In this document: piece by piece, positions 9,023 to 19,153 of the stretch | Position numbering within the stretch: position 1 is the first letter of the stretch | Layout: each line of letters begins with the position of its first letter | Source of the DNA: Rhizobiaceae bacterium | GTDB taxonomy: Bacteria; Pseudomonadota; Alphaproteobacteria; Rhizobiales; Rhizobiaceae | Assembly (NCBI GenBank): GCA_029212415.1 | Contig: JARGOF010000007.1 | Location: forward strand, 62,001 to 126,000 | Length of the DNA: 64,000 bases | Reading direction: 5' to 3' | Made by a program: the position numbers and the translations under genes | Notes under the pieces: generated by a model | What the model was told of the DNA's origin: nothing | The model's input: the letters and a program-made list of their open reading frames with translations, nothing else | The model's database searches: none

Positions 9023-10231
9023 ATGATTCAGTCCATGGTTGTTCACAAAAATATAGTCGCAATTTGTCTTTGTTCACTTGCTCTCTTCGCACTGGTCGCC
9101 AAATCCGACCAGGCGCGGGCAAAACCGGCATTCAAGAATTTCGTTGAATCGCTTTATCCCGAGGCCGCCGCAGCAGGCGTTGAATGGAATACATTTGAAG
9201 CGGCCACAGCTGGCCTCACCATGAACAACAGCGTCAAGAAACTGACCAAAAGCCAGCCTGAATTTCGCCGATCCATCGGGCAATATGTGGAAAAGGCGGT
9301 GAATGCCGGACGGGTTAAAACCGGGCGCGCAATGGCAAAAAAATACCGCCGGACGTTGGCCGCCATTGAGAAGAAATACGGTGTCGACCGCTACGTTGTC
9401 TTGGCAATCTGGGGGATGGAGACCAATTACGGTGGCTATATCGGCAAGAGCGACGTCCTGCGTTCACTCGCGTCGCTCGCCTATATTGGCTATCGGGGAG
9501 ACTATTTTCAAAAGGAGTTCATCAATGCGCTTCTGGTTATCCAGCAGGAAAAGATAAGCCGCGCCAGAATGCAAGGCTCCTGGGCCGGAGCCGTAGGACA
9601 TACACAGTTCATGCCCTCGAGTTTCCTGAAATATGCCGTCGACCACAATGGCGACGGCAAGCGCGACCTGTGGGGCAGCAAGCCGGATGCACTGGCTTCA
9701 ACGGCCAATTACCTGAAGGAACACGGCTGGAAATCCGGAATGCCCTGGGGCTATCAGGTCAACCTGCCCAAAAACATCGATCTCATGGATGCCGATGATT
9801 CCTTCAAGAACTGGGCGCGCCGCAATGTGCGCCGCACCGATGGCGGCAAACTGCCGTCAAGCGGCAATGCCACGCTGTTTTTTCCCAGCGGAATAGAAGG
9901 GTTGGCTTTTCTGGTGACAGAAAACCTGCCGGCGATCAAAACCTATAATTTTTCCGATGCCTATTCCCTTGCCGTCGCCCATCTGGCCGACCGGATCGCA
10001 GAACGCAGCACGCCATTCAAGGGCAACTGGAACACCGAACGCCCCCTCAACAAGAGTGAGCGGATCGCTCTTCAGGAGACCCTGCTGAAAGCAGGATACC
10101 CCGTCCCGCGTACCGATGGCCGCATTGGTCTTGAGATGCGCGCCGTCATTCGCAGCTATCAAAACCGTAACAATATGCCACCCGACGGGCATGCCGATGA
10201 GGATGTCTACAAGGCTGTGATGGGGCGATAG
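9023..10231 (+). CDS. MltB-like lytic murein transglycosylase with peptidoglycan-binding domain
   Basis: 402 aa. A hydrophobic signal segment (residues 11-27) directs it to the periplasm. Residues about 36-330 form the SLT_2/MltB catalytic domain; the catalytic glutamate is E133 in WGMETNYG, and the downstream AVGHTQFMPSSFLKYAVDHNGDGKRD-type region is the family hallmark. The last 70 residues are a PG_binding_1 domain. The enzyme cleaves the MurNAc-GlcNAc bond with formation of 1,6-anhydroMurNAc during wall remodelling. There is no lipobox cysteine, so it is probably soluble in the periplasm. Convergent with pbpC. Confidence 0.93.
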   Translation: MIQSMVVHKNIVAICLCSLALFALVAKSDQARAKPAFKNFVESLYPEAAAAGVEWNTFEAATAGLTMNNSVKKLTKSQPEFRRSIGQYVEKAVNAGRVKTGRAMAKKYRRTLAAIEKKYGVDRYVVLAIWGMETNYGGYIGKSDVLRSLASLAYIGYRGDYFQKEFINALLVIQQEKISRARMQGSWAGAVGHTQFMPSSFLKYAVDHNGDGKRDLWGSKPDALASTANYLKEHGWKSGMPWGYQVNLPKNIDLMDADDSFKNWARRNVRRTDGGKLPSSGNATLFFPSGIEGLAFLVTENLPAIKTYNFSDAYSLAVAHLADRIAERSTPFKGNWNTERPLNKSERIALQETLLKAGYPVPRTDGRIGLEMRAVIRSYQNRNNMPPDGHADEDVYKAVMGR

Positions 10232-10323
10232 AAGGCGTGTAAGAATTGATTAACCAGACTTCATGATTCCTGTGCGTATGTCTCGCAGGAACCGCAAATT
10301 GCATCATTCTTGCCGGCGATTTC

Positions 10324-12423
10324 TCAATCAACCACAATATTGACATTGGCGGTTTGCCCTGACGCATCGATGACGGCAAGCGTTGCGCTGCCGCGACCAT
10401 CCGGCATCCATTGCCAATTGCGCTGACGGACCCATTGCTCAACCGGACTGCCATTGGCAAGCCAGCGAAAGGGTGGCCTGCCACCCTGCAATTTCAGCAC
10501 CAGCGGATCAAAGTGCTGTCCCGAGCCGCGACTGAGTTCTATGCGCGCGCCGTCTGGAGGATAGGCGATATGCGGCTTGCTTTCACCGGCCGCATGTTGC
10601 TGGAACGTGTCTTCGAAACACTCAAAGCGACGCATCGATTCCGGCAGATCGGCCCTGGCAATGCGCACGGCGCCGGGGGGCGCTGCCCGAAAGGGCACCA
10701 GATCGATCCCCGAGCGAGCAAAGGCTTCAAACAACACTGGCGCGGCGGCCGACAGACCGGTCAATCCCGGAACGGCACTGTTGTCCGCCCGCCCGATCCA
10801 AACGCCGATGACATAACGTCCGTCGTAGCCCACCGACCAGGCATCCCGGTAACCGTAACTCGTGCCGGTCTTGTAGGCGATGTCGAGCTGCAATGATTGC
10901 GCCGGCGCAGCGATGCCGCGCAGAATATCACCCACATGCCAGCGTGCTGCGTTTTGCAGCAACGGATTTGCCGGAGCTGTGCCCCTGGGCAGATCAACCC
11001 CGTTGGTAAGAACGGCAGAACGGCCATCCACGGTTGCCAGGCTGGTATAGACCTGCACCAGATCCAGAAGACTGATGCCAAGACCGCCCAGCCCGATCGA
11101 CAGGCCTGCGCTGTCCTGCGAGGGCATCGCATAGTCAACACCGGCCTCGCGCAACAATGCGGTGAGCCGCGCCGGACCAACCGCCTGCAACAACCGGATG
11201 GCAGGGACATTCAGCGACAATTGCAGCGCCCGGCGAATGCTGACATCGCCTTGGAAATTCAGGTCAAAATTACGCGGCCGGTAGCCGGAAAAATCCGTCG
11301 GCCGATCGGCGATCAATGTTTCGGGAAGCACCAGACCTTCGCCGAAAGCCAGACCATAGATGAGCGGCTTCAGGGTTGAACCGGGTGAGCGTTGGGCCCG
11401 CGTCATGTCAATCCAGCCAAAACGACGGCCGTCAAAAAAATTCGCCGATCCCACCTGGCCCAGAATGGAACCATCGCGACTGTCAGCCATGACAATGGCA
11501 ACCGATAGACGCTCGCCGAGTCGTTCTGCCGCATCGCGGGCCACCACTTCCAGATTGGCCTGAACGTCACGCAGAAGGCTGGTCTGGAGACGCCGTTCAT
11601 CCGGTTCATTCTGATGGGCCCTTTGGGCCATATGGGCAGCCAGCGCAGGCAAGGCACGCCGCCTCACGGTCACATCCCGACCCGCCACGCGTTGCACCTC
11701 AGCCGGATCAATCAATCCGCTCGAGGCGGCGCGCTGCAATACCCGCAGACCGGCCTGCCTGGCCGCGATCGGATGGCGATCAGGCCTGCGCATTTCCGGT
11801 GATTGCGGCAAGGCAACCAGCAGGGCAGCCTGAGAAAGGGTCAGCGAAGACGGCTCGGCGCCGAAATAAGACAGGCTTGCGGCCCGTGTTCCCTCCAGAT
11901 TGCCGCCATAGGGCGCAAGGGTGAGATACCATTGGAGGATTTGCCGCTTGGTCAGGCGTCGCTCCAGCTGCAGTGCCCGTGCAATCTGCCGCATTTTGGC
12001 GGCCAGCGTGCGCGACACACGCGGCTCCAGCAGCCGGGCCAGTTGCATGGTGATCGTCGAGCCACCGGAAACGATATGTCCGCTGGTGGCCATCTGGCGA
12101 AAGGCCCGTGCCATCGCCAGAGGATCCACGCCGTGATGCGTCCAGAAGCGCTTGTCCTCATAGGCGATCAGGAGATCGATGAATTCCGGATCAATGTCCG
12201 CAAGTTCCGCCTTCATGCGCCAGCGGCCGTCACCGGCTGCAAAGACCCGCAACAATTGCCCGTCTCGATCCAGCACCTCGGCAGACAGAGGCCTTTGGTC
12301 CGGAAGCGGCGGCGGATGGGTGTGGTCCAGCACAATCGCCAGCAGACCAACGGCAACCACCATGCAGCCGCCGATGCCCGCTACCGTCGCCAGCAATCGC
12401 AAGACGCGCGTCTTCGGCATCAA
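10324..12423 (-). CDS. pbpC: Penicillin-binding protein 1C
   Basis: 699 aa bifunctional murein synthase. A single membrane anchor lies at residues 10-32. The GT51 glycosyltransferase domain follows, with the catalytic E89-D90 in YEDKRFWTHHG and GGSTITMQLAR near 120. The transpeptidase domain has S349-x-x-K352, S403-L-N405 and K518-T-G-T521, all three active-site motifs intact. The C-terminal 90 residues are the BiPBP_C domain that marks the 1C class. Its start codon overlaps the stop of the alpha-2-macroglobulin gene by four bases (ATGA), the same pairing as E. coli pbpC-yfhM, implying translational coupling and a shared role in wall repair and defence. Confidence 0.96.
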   Translation of the reverse strand: MMPKTRVLRLLATVAGIGGCMVVAVGLLAIVLDHTHPPPLPDQRPLSAEVLDRDGQLLRVFAAGDGRWRMKAELADIDPEFIDLLIAYEDKRFWTHHGVDPLAMARAFRQMATSGHIVSGGSTITMQLARLLEPRVSRTLAAKMRQIARALQLERRLTKRQILQWYLTLAPYGGNLEGTRAASLSYFGAEPSSLTLSQAALLVALPQSPEMRRPDRHPIAARQAGLRVLQRAASSGLIDPAEVQRVAGRDVTVRRRALPALAAHMAQRAHQNEPDERRLQTSLLRDVQANLEVVARDAAERLGERLSVAIVMADSRDGSILGQVGSANFFDGRRFGWIDMTRAQRSPGSTLKPLIYGLAFGEGLVLPETLIADRPTDFSGYRPRNFDLNFQGDVSIRRALQLSLNVPAIRLLQAVGPARLTALLREAGVDYAMPSQDSAGLSIGLGGLGISLLDLVQVYTSLATVDGRSAVLTNGVDLPRGTAPANPLLQNAARWHVGDILRGIAAPAQSLQLDIAYKTGTSYGYRDAWSVGYDGRYVIGVWIGRADNSAVPGLTGLSAAAPVLFEAFARSGIDLVPFRAAPPGAVRIARADLPESMRRFECFEDTFQQHAAGESKPHIAYPPDGARIELSRGSGQHFDPLVLKLQGGRPPFRWLANGSPVEQWVRQRNWQWMPDGRGSATLAVIDASGQTANVNIVVD

Positions 12424-15400
12424 TCCGCTGCCTTCACCTCAATCCAGCGCGTGGCTGTGCGGGCCACGAATTCGGGCCGGTACATATCCTCAACCTGTGC
12501 TGCCGGATGGGTATAGATGCCCGGCACAACGGCACGCACCACATAGGCCACCTGGATGGCTTTATCGATGTCATTGGCGCTGGTCTCGAAGGCTGCAACG
12601 AACCGGTCGTCACGAAATTCCACGTGCGCCGGATTGGTTTCACCCAGCCAGGAGAAATTCGCAAGCTTTGCACTTTCCACCAGTCGGGAATTGTCGATTT
12701 CCAGTCCCGCCGGCAAGAGATCTGTCACCAGGATCTGCGATCCCAGCGCATTGGTCTGCCTGATGGTGAGAACGACCACAAATCGTTCATTCTGTTTGAC
12801 CGCCTCAATGGCCACCTCGTCACCATCCATTGTGTAGTATTTGCGATCAATTTCAAATCCATTGCCGCCTGCGCGTAGCGGTTCAAGTGGCGCCGCCACG
12901 CTGGTCACCCTGGCGGTGACCGGTTGATCGCCGTCATTCTCAATGCGGATCGGACGCGCTGCAAGATCGCTCCCGTCGACATTGCTGCTATAGGCCCCTT
13001 CAATGATATCGCCATCGACCCGCAGCGACAGCGTCCGGTCCGTGTCCTGCAACGCCCGGGCCGCCAGCAGCATCCAGGCCTGTTCCTGGGTGGTTCTGGC
13101 AGGCGCTGTCATTTGCCGGTCAGAGACCAGTTTGACCATGTCGCCCAAAAGCGGCGATACCGGACGGCTTTCACCCGCAAGTGCCAGCATGGCAGCATCG
13201 TCGCGCAAAAGTGACCCGTAGTTTTCATGAGCGATGGATTGTGCTGATCCGGCCAGACGATAGGCGGAAGCAAAGACCCGCTGGGCCCGCTCCGCATCAC
13301 CATAAAGCGCCAGCGCGGCAGCAATCTGTGCCCGGGCCAGCGGTGACCGGAAGGCATCCAGCTGTGCATCCGCATAATAGCGCAGATCACCGGCCGAGGC
13401 GCGTTTGTTGCGCGCCAGAACATAGAGCGCATAGGCAATGCCGCCGCCATTGTCGGCCAGATCATTGTTGTAGGACAGGACATTTTGCAGATTGTCCAGC
13501 GCCAGACGCATCGCCTGTTCGGGAACCGCGTAATTCTTCTCGCGTGCCCGCGTCAGGAAATCGCCGACATAGGCGTTGAGCCATAGATCGCCGCCGCCCG
13601 GCCCCCAAAGACCGAAACTGCCTTCGGATGACTGATAGGCAAGCACACGCTCGACAGCGGATTGCACCCGGTTGCGCAGGCCTGGATCTTCCAGCAATGC
13701 GGCCGGCGCATCCAGTTCACTGAGATAGAGCAATGGCAGTGCCCGGCTTGTTGTCTGCTCGGCGCAACCATAGGGATAGCGATCAAGGGACATCAGCAGA
13801 CCCGGAACATCGATATTGGCGTGCGATATGCCAATGCTGACACTCGCCCCTCCCAGATAGCTGGTGGCCAGCAATTCGCGGTCAATCATGGCGGACCCGC
13901 CATTGGCCGCCAACGGCAATTCCAGCCGCGTCGTCACCGGCAGGGTTGCCGGCCGCACCTCCAATTGCTGGACATTCTCGATGATTGTTCCGTCCGGTGC
14001 CGTAAGCCGCATGGCGATCTCGGACGTTCCGGGCTGTCCCGCCTTTACGCCAACAATCAATGATTGTGACTGTCCACGCGCCAGCGACAGCGTTTGTCCA
14101 AGACCGGACCGATCGATATCCAGCGACGGATCAGCATCCAGCGAAAGGGCGTATTCACCGGAAGGACCATCCGTAATGGCAAAATCAAAGCGCAATTGCG
14201 AGACATCGTCAGGCGCCAGGAATTTCGGCAGGCTCGCGGTGATCACCACGGGATCACGCACAACCAGATCCCTGTCGGCCTGTCCGACGCCGCTCTGCGT
14301 CCAGGCCACGGCCATCAGCTTCAGCGTGCCATTGAACTGCGGTATGTCAAAACTGACCAGTGCCTGTCCGTTATCATCCAGGGTCACGATGCCCGAATGG
14401 AGCGCCACCAACCTTTCCTTCGGCGGGCTGCCCTTGATACCCAGGGCCGGCCCGTCACCGCCGGAGCGGATCCGCCCCGTCACCCCTTGCGAACCGTCGA
14501 TCAGACGCCCGTAGAGGTCACGAATTTCAAAGCCCATGCGGCGTTGGCCGAAATACCAGTTCTGCGGATCGGGCGGCGCAAAAGCCGTCAGGTTCAAAAT
14601 GCCCACATCGACGGCCGCCAGTGTGAAGCGTGCCTCTTCATGGGCGCCGGCCCCACGCACGGAAACAGGTATTGTCAGCGTGCTGTTGGGAGCGATCTTC
14701 TCCGGCACATTCATCGTGACCTCAAGGGCCCGATCCTGCGGGCTGACGCTCAACCACTGGATCCCGACGGCGCGTGAAGGCATGCGGCTTGTTGCATCAC
14801 TCCCCGGCCGGATCAATGTCACCATGACATAGGCGCCAGCACCCCAATCGTCGGCGACCGGGATTTCCATGACGGCGCCCTCTTCGGGAACGTCAGCCGT
14901 CAGAACCCGCCGCAGCCCGTCATTGGCGATGGTGATCAGCGCCTGACCTGCAAAACGTGGAGATATCTGCAATTGCGCAGTCTCGCCAACCCGATAGAGC
15001 GCTTTGTCGAGGGCAATTTCCAGGCCGTCGGGCGTCTCGGTGGACGCCGCGCTGACGTACCAGCCGGCACTGAATTCGATGCTGGTCGCCGGTCCGTTGA
15101 TCTCGGACGATTCGACCACCAGACGATAGCGTCCCCAGCCCACGGCAGAAGCGATATCGGCAGGTGCATCGGCATTGATATTGATGGCGCCATCGGCGAT
15201 CTGCCTGGTGAATTCGACCGCCTCATACCGCCAGGAATTGCCTTCCCGGTACCATTGATAATTGCGTTCAATGCGCAGCAAGGACCATTTCAGCCCATTG
15301 GCATCCTGTGTCGTGCCATCGGGACCGGCGGCAATCACCTTGAAGGCCGCCGTCGTGTTCTCACCGACAAGTCCGTCTTCAAACTCCGGCCGGATGCCGA

Positions 15401-17903
15401 TCATCATGCCGGAAGGCCGCACCGCCATGGTGCCGGTGCGCTCCACAGCACGCCCGGTGCCTTCACTCAATCGGACGGTCAGCTCCGCCTCAAGCGGGTG
15501 GGTGGTGGAAGGCAGCGTGCCCAGTTGAATGGCAATGTCGCTCAGACCCTCGGCGTCAAGGGGCGGCACATTCGCCAGATTGACCCGCGCAGCAATGCTG
15601 TCCTCGTCCGACAGGCCAAACACATATTTGGGAAATTCCGAACGCGCGCGTACGGCCTTGAGTTTCAATTCCGCTTCAACCGCAAGCCCGGCTGCCGGGG
15701 CACCATAGAGAAAACGCCCATCGACCCTTGCGGTAGCGACGCCATCGGCCTCCAGCGGGGACTTTGGCAGATCCAGCTCAAAGGCTATCCGGTCCGGCCT
15801 GAAATCCTCGACCAGAAAGGCGGTTTCATTGAGAAAATTTGACTTGGGATCCGCATAGGTTCTGACATTCCAGGCGCCCTGCATGGCATTGGATGGTATC
15901 TCGAGGTCAAACCCGTAACCGCCAATCTCACCGCCGGTGCGCACCACGCGACGATCTTCCTTGCCGTCGGGGCGCAGCACGACAAAGGTCAAAGGCAGGT
16001 TGGAAACAGCCTCGGCTTCGTCATCGCGGATCATTGCCGACAGATGCACCGTTTCACCCGCCCTGTAGATACCCCTGTCGGTCCAGGTGAAAATATCCAG
16101 CGGACCGGGTGCAGGCCGTCCTGAAACGCCACGATCGGAAAGATCAAATCCGGCGCGGGTCATATCAAGAAAGACAAAATCGCCCCGGCCATTGTCGGCG
16201 GTCATGACCGCCGGTGCCAGAGCCTGCTTGCCACGGATCAGACCGGCAACAAAGCTTGCCCGTCCGTTTTCATCGGTAATGGCCTCACCCAGAATCTCAT
16301 TGTTGCGTGCCAGCAATGTCAGCTTGAGACCGGCTGTCGGCAGAGCGCTATCGAGCGAACGGGCAAACACATGCAGACCGTCGCTGCCGGCAAGGGTGGA
16401 AAGGCCGATATCGGAAACCACAAGCCATTGCGTCGCCCGACTGCTCCAGTTATCCAGCGTCTCACCAGCCACCCGCGCCATCAGCACATAGACACCCGGC
16501 TCGCGCTCCGGAAGGGCCTCGTCGATCGGAAAACTCGTGACCGTTTCGCCATTGAGTTCGTTTTGTGTCAGCAGATCTCCCTGCCACACCAGCTCTCCCA
16601 GATCCTCACGAATATTGCCCGCATCATAGCCGTCGAGCTGCCGCAGAAACTGCGATTTGGCCAGCAACGGTGCCAGTGACCGCTCACCGATCCGGTAGAG
16701 CTCGATTTCAACCTTGTCGGCATTGACGCTGACAACCGGAATGCCCTTGCGACCGGCCTTGGCAAGGACAAAATTGTCGCCGGTAAAACGCACGGTCGGA
16801 GACCGGTCACGGACGTAGGCCGTAATGGTAACCGGCGCCAGGAGCACCTCTCCGATGTCCGCCGGCAGGCCCGCCCTCAATGACACGCGATATTCGCGGC
16901 CATGCTCCAGGCCTTCGGCGCAGATCTGCTTGTCCTTGGCAACAACGCTGCTCGCGGCGCGGCCGTCAATGGTCACAAAGGACGCATAATTGACGCCCGA
17001 TTTGACCAGCGGGTCGGAGAAAACCACGCAGACACGTGCCGATGCGCTGTCGGCATCGATCGTATGTTCAACAACGCGAAACCCCTTGCGCGCAGACAGG
17101 TCCTGAAAGGCCGCGCGCACCCGCGGTGAATCCACCAGAGCAAGGCTTTCCTTGTAGGTTTCCAGCGCCGGCCGGTACTGTTGCTGGATGGCCAGCGCTC
17201 TGGCCAGTTTTGCCAGTGCATCGGCCCGTACATCAACCCTACGTGATTTTTGATAGGCATTCAGCGCCGCCGACGTGGCCTTTCGCTGCATTTCGTAGCC
17301 TTGATAATTATTTTGCGCCAGTTCACGCCATGTGGCTTCCGCAAGACCCAGCCACAGGTCAGCACTGGAGGAATCAATGGCAATGGCAACGCGAAATGCA
17401 TTCAGCGCATAGGCCATATTTCCGGCTGCCAAGGCATCCTCAGCCGCAATTGTCGTGGCCGCAAGGCCGTAATCGGCCGATTGCATTTTGGCAATCTCTG
17501 CGCCTTCACGGGAGGCTTCGGCGTATAGATTTTCCGGGAGAAACGCCAGTTGCGGGGCAGCGCCGATATCGGCGCCACGGGCTGAATCATTCGCAACCGT
17601 GACCACCTTGCCGGCAATCGCCCCTTCGAACCTGTTGAGCTGATTGAAATCGGATTTCAGAAAACACCATTGCGCGCTGGAATTATAGGTAAAGGCGCGG
17701 CATTGGCGGTCGCTCAGACAGGAGGATTTGCAGCGTTCCAGCGAGACATTCTTTTCAGCCCGCAGATCAAAGCCAAAAAAATCGGCATTGTCGAAAGTGG
17801 TGATCTGGCGCGTCTCGCCCGCCTGGGCCATTCCCATGACAAGCCATCCCAGCATCAGCCCCGATATCAACACAGCGGCAATTGTTTTGAAATGATGTGG
17901 CAT
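12420..17903 (-). CDS. Bacterial alpha-2-macroglobulin with N-terminal PAN/Apple domain
   Basis: 1827 aa from the ATG at 17903, chosen over the in-frame ATG at 17915 because GGGAGAGACA sits just ahead of it. After a signal peptide ending near AQA comes a cysteine-rich PAN/Apple-like module (C-K-S-S-C, C-R-A-F-T-Y, W-C-F-L), then tetratricopeptide-like helices, macroglobulin MG beta domains, the bait region and the complement-like thioester domain. The thioester motif C-A-E-Q is intact (Cys about residue 1380), so a protease that cuts the bait could be covalently trapped. There is no lipobox, unlike E. coli YfhM. It overlaps pbpC, which would repair the wall after attack. Confidence 0.93.
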   Translation of the reverse strand: MPHHFKTIAAVLISGLMLGWLVMGMAQAGETRQITTFDNADFFGFDLRAEKNVSLERCKSSCLSDRQCRAFTYNSSAQWCFLKSDFNQLNRFEGAIAGKVVTVANDSARGADIGAAPQLAFLPENLYAEASREGAEIAKMQSADYGLAATTIAAEDALAAGNMAYALNAFRVAIAIDSSSADLWLGLAEATWRELAQNNYQGYEMQRKATSAALNAYQKSRRVDVRADALAKLARALAIQQQYRPALETYKESLALVDSPRVRAAFQDLSARKGFRVVEHTIDADSASARVCVVFSDPLVKSGVNYASFVTIDGRAASSVVAKDKQICAEGLEHGREYRVSLRAGLPADIGEVLLAPVTITAYVRDRSPTVRFTGDNFVLAKAGRKGIPVVSVNADKVEIELYRIGERSLAPLLAKSQFLRQLDGYDAGNIREDLGELVWQGDLLTQNELNGETVTSFPIDEALPEREPGVYVLMARVAGETLDNWSSRATQWLVVSDIGLSTLAGSDGLHVFARSLDSALPTAGLKLTLLARNNEILGEAITDENGRASFVAGLIRGKQALAPAVMTADNGRGDFVFLDMTRAGFDLSDRGVSGRPAPGPLDIFTWTDRGIYRAGETVHLSAMIRDDEAEAVSNLPLTFVVLRPDGKEDRRVVRTGGEIGGYGFDLEIPSNAMQGAWNVRTYADPKSNFLNETAFLVEDFRPDRIAFELDLPKSPLEADGVATARVDGRFLYGAPAAGLAVEAELKLKAVRARSEFPKYVFGLSDEDSIAARVNLANVPPLDAEGLSDIAIQLGTLPSTTHPLEAELTVRLSEGTGRAVERTGTMAVRPSGMMIGIRPEFEDGLVGENTTAAFKVIAAGPDGTTQDANGLKWSLLRIERNYQWYREGNSWRYEAVEFTRQIADGAININADAPADIASAVGWGRYRLVVESSEINGPATSIEFSAGWYVSAASTETPDGLEIALDKALYRVGETAQLQISPRFAGQALITIANDGLRRVLTADVPEEGAVMEIPVADDWGAGAYVMVTLIRPGSDATSRMPSRAVGIQWLSVSPQDRALEVTMNVPEKIAPNSTLTIPVSVRGAGAHEEARFTLAAVDVGILNLTAFAPPDPQNWYFGQRRMGFEIRDLYGRLIDGSQGVTGRIRSGGDGPALGIKGSPPKERLVALHSGIVTLDDNGQALVSFDIPQFNGTLKLMAVAWTQSGVGQADRDLVVRDPVVITASLPKFLAPDDVSQLRFDFAITDGPSGEYALSLDADPSLDIDRSGLGQTLSLARGQSQSLIVGVKAGQPGTSEIAMRLTAPDGTIIENVQQLEVRPATLPVTTRLELPLAANGGSAMIDRELLATSYLGGASVSIGISHANIDVPGLLMSLDRYPYGCAEQTTSRALPLLYLSELDAPAALLEDPGLRNRVQSAVERVLAYQSSEGSFGLWGPGGGDLWLNAYVGDFLTRAREKNYAVPEQAMRLALDNLQNVLSYNNDLADNGGGIAYALYVLARNKRASAGDLRYYADAQLDAFRSPLARAQIAAALALYGDAERAQRVFASAYRLAGSAQSIAHENYGSLLRDDAAMLALAGESRPVSPLLGDMVKLVSDRQMTAPARTTQEQAWMLLAARALQDTDRTLSLRVDGDIIEGAYSSNVDGSDLAARPIRIENDGDQPVTARVTSVAAPLEPLRAGGNGFEIDRKYYTMDGDEVAIEAVKQNERFVVVLTIRQTNALGSQILVTDLLPAGLEIDNSRLVESAKLANFSWLGETNPAHVEFRDDRFVAAFETSANDIDKAIQVAYVVRAVVPGIYTHPAAQVEDMYRPEFVARTATRWIEVKAAD

Positions 17904-18128
17904 TGTCTCTCCCATCGAAAGCTTTTCGCTGAACCTTTCGGCTCAACTGCACCCCCTTGCAAGGATGCTTCATCCTGCAGCGTCTGACAGCGAAGGTCTG
18001 ACCACGAAGACATGGCCGCCTTGCATCAAAGCACAAAGGCAGCAAAAGAGTGCGATAATTTCAAGGCTGCAGCAAAAATTCATGGAAAAATCGCCATAGC
18101 ATGCAGAAAATTCAACTTTTGTTGGCCT

Positions 18129-18156
18129 TTGCCATCCCGGCAATGCAGTCTATAGT
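18129..18156 (+). promoter_or_regulatory. Candidate sigma70-type promoter of the MarR gene
   Basis: TTGCCA (18129-18134) and TATAGT (18151-18156) are 16 bp apart and point at the MarR start codon at 18210, giving a leader of about 45 bases. The spacer from 17904 to 18209 also has to hold the leftward promoter of the alpha-2-macroglobulin gene, for which I see no clear element. Confidence 0.4.
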
Positions 18157-18209
18157 CGCGTTCAGAGCGCCGGCGCATAGATCATGGCGCACATGAATCG
18201 GGACTTTGG

Positions 18210-18668
18210 ATGACGCCTGCCGTACTGCCTCTGTATAACCAGCCAGCCCATTTGATCCGCCGGGCACAGCAGCGTTTCGCCGCCCTTTTCAACGAACGGC
18301 TCGGGCACACGACGCTGACGGCGCCGCAAATGTCAGTGCTGATTGTTGTTCTTCAAAATGAGAACCTGGAACAAAAGGGCGTAGCGGCGGCGGCCGTTCT
18401 GGACCCGATGACGGTCAGCGACATCATCAGACGTCTGGAACGCAAGGGCCTGTTGCGGCGCGACCGTAGCGACAGATCACCGCGTGGCCACCTGATCAGC
18501 CTGACCGACGAGGGGCAGGCTTTGATGAAGGAAATACAGCCGAGCCTGGATGCGATCCAGGAGGAGCTTTTGTCTGACCTGTCGCAGGAAGAGCAGCGAT
18601 TGTTTCTGACGCTCCTGAGCCGGGTGGCAAGGGTCAAGAACAATTTTACAGCCGGCCTTGAGCCTTGA
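18210..18668 (+). CDS. MarR-family transcriptional regulator
   Basis: 152 aa winged-helix protein. The recognition region (VLDPMTVSDIIRRLERKGLL) and the wing (RDRSDRSPRGHLISLTDEG) fit the MarR family, with dimerisation helices at both ends. MarR proteins usually repress genes for efflux or aromatic-compound handling and release DNA when a small ligand binds. No divergent transporter adjoins it; its upstream neighbour is the alpha-2-macroglobulin gene, so the target is unclear. It is convergent with the accessory island, with stop codons only ten bases apart. Confidence 0.9.
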   Translation: MTPAVLPLYNQPAHLIRRAQQRFAALFNERLGHTTLTAPQMSVLIVVLQNENLEQKGVAAAAVLDPMTVSDIIRRLERKGLLRRDRSDRSPRGHLISLTDEGQALMKEIQPSLDAIQEELLSDLSQEEQRLFLTLLSRVARVKNNFTAGLEP

Positions 18669-18678
18669 AACCCACCAT

Positions 18679-19137
18679 TCAGACCCACAGCCCAATTCTG
18701 TCTATCGATTCCGCGTTGGCCGGAACCGTCTGATTGGCAGTGCCTCCGTGTTTGGCTATCTCATAATCCATTGTAGACACGATGTCTGCCAGTTGGCGGC
18801 AATAGCTTTTGAGTTTGGGAAAGGTCGTGCCCCCTTTCTTCAACCAGAACCCATGATCTGCGGGGCTTCGCTGCATTTTATTGTGGTAAACCCAGATGGC
18901 TCTGCCCACGGCGCCAGCATCCGCAGTTCCCTTCGCCAGGGCATCCGCGTCTGCCTGCGTGCGCACCGTGCCATGAATGTCAAAATGCGTGAGCGTATTG
19001 TCTGTAAAGACCACTTTGAGATGCGCATGCAACTGTCCCTCTTTCTTCAACGCATCCGTGACGTTCTTGATATAGGTGTAATCGGCTCCCGAGGCTTTGT
19101 CGCTGAAACCGTTGTCCTTGAGAAAGGTCGCTATCAT
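18679..19137 (-). CDS. 152-aa protein of unknown family, last gene of the accessory island
   Basis: The frame is open from 19248 but the ATG at 19137 has a clear AAGGAG site (visible just upstream) and lies 17 bases after the stop of the 653-aa gene, so I take it as the start. The product is soluble, without signal peptide or membrane segment, and mixes alpha helix with short beta strands. I recognise no family. Its position as the third gene of a tight unit suggests an accessory role for the two large coiled-coil proteins, for example immunity, chaperone or a third component; that is inference only. Confidence 0.75.
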   Translation of the reverse strand: MIATFLKDNGFSDKASGADYTYIKNVTDALKKEGQLHAHLKVVFTDNTLTHFDIHGTVRTQADADALAKGTADAGAVGRAIWVYHNKMQRSPADHGFWLKKGGTTFPKLKSYCRQLADIVSTMDYEIAKHGGTANQTVPANAESIDRIGLWV

Positions 19138-19153
19138 GATGAATCTCCTTTTT

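Noticed and set aside
10267-10291. TTCCTG-N13-CAGGAA hairpin between the convergent transglycosylase and pbpC genes
   Set aside because: Only six pairs with a long loop and no U-run; too weak to call a terminator.
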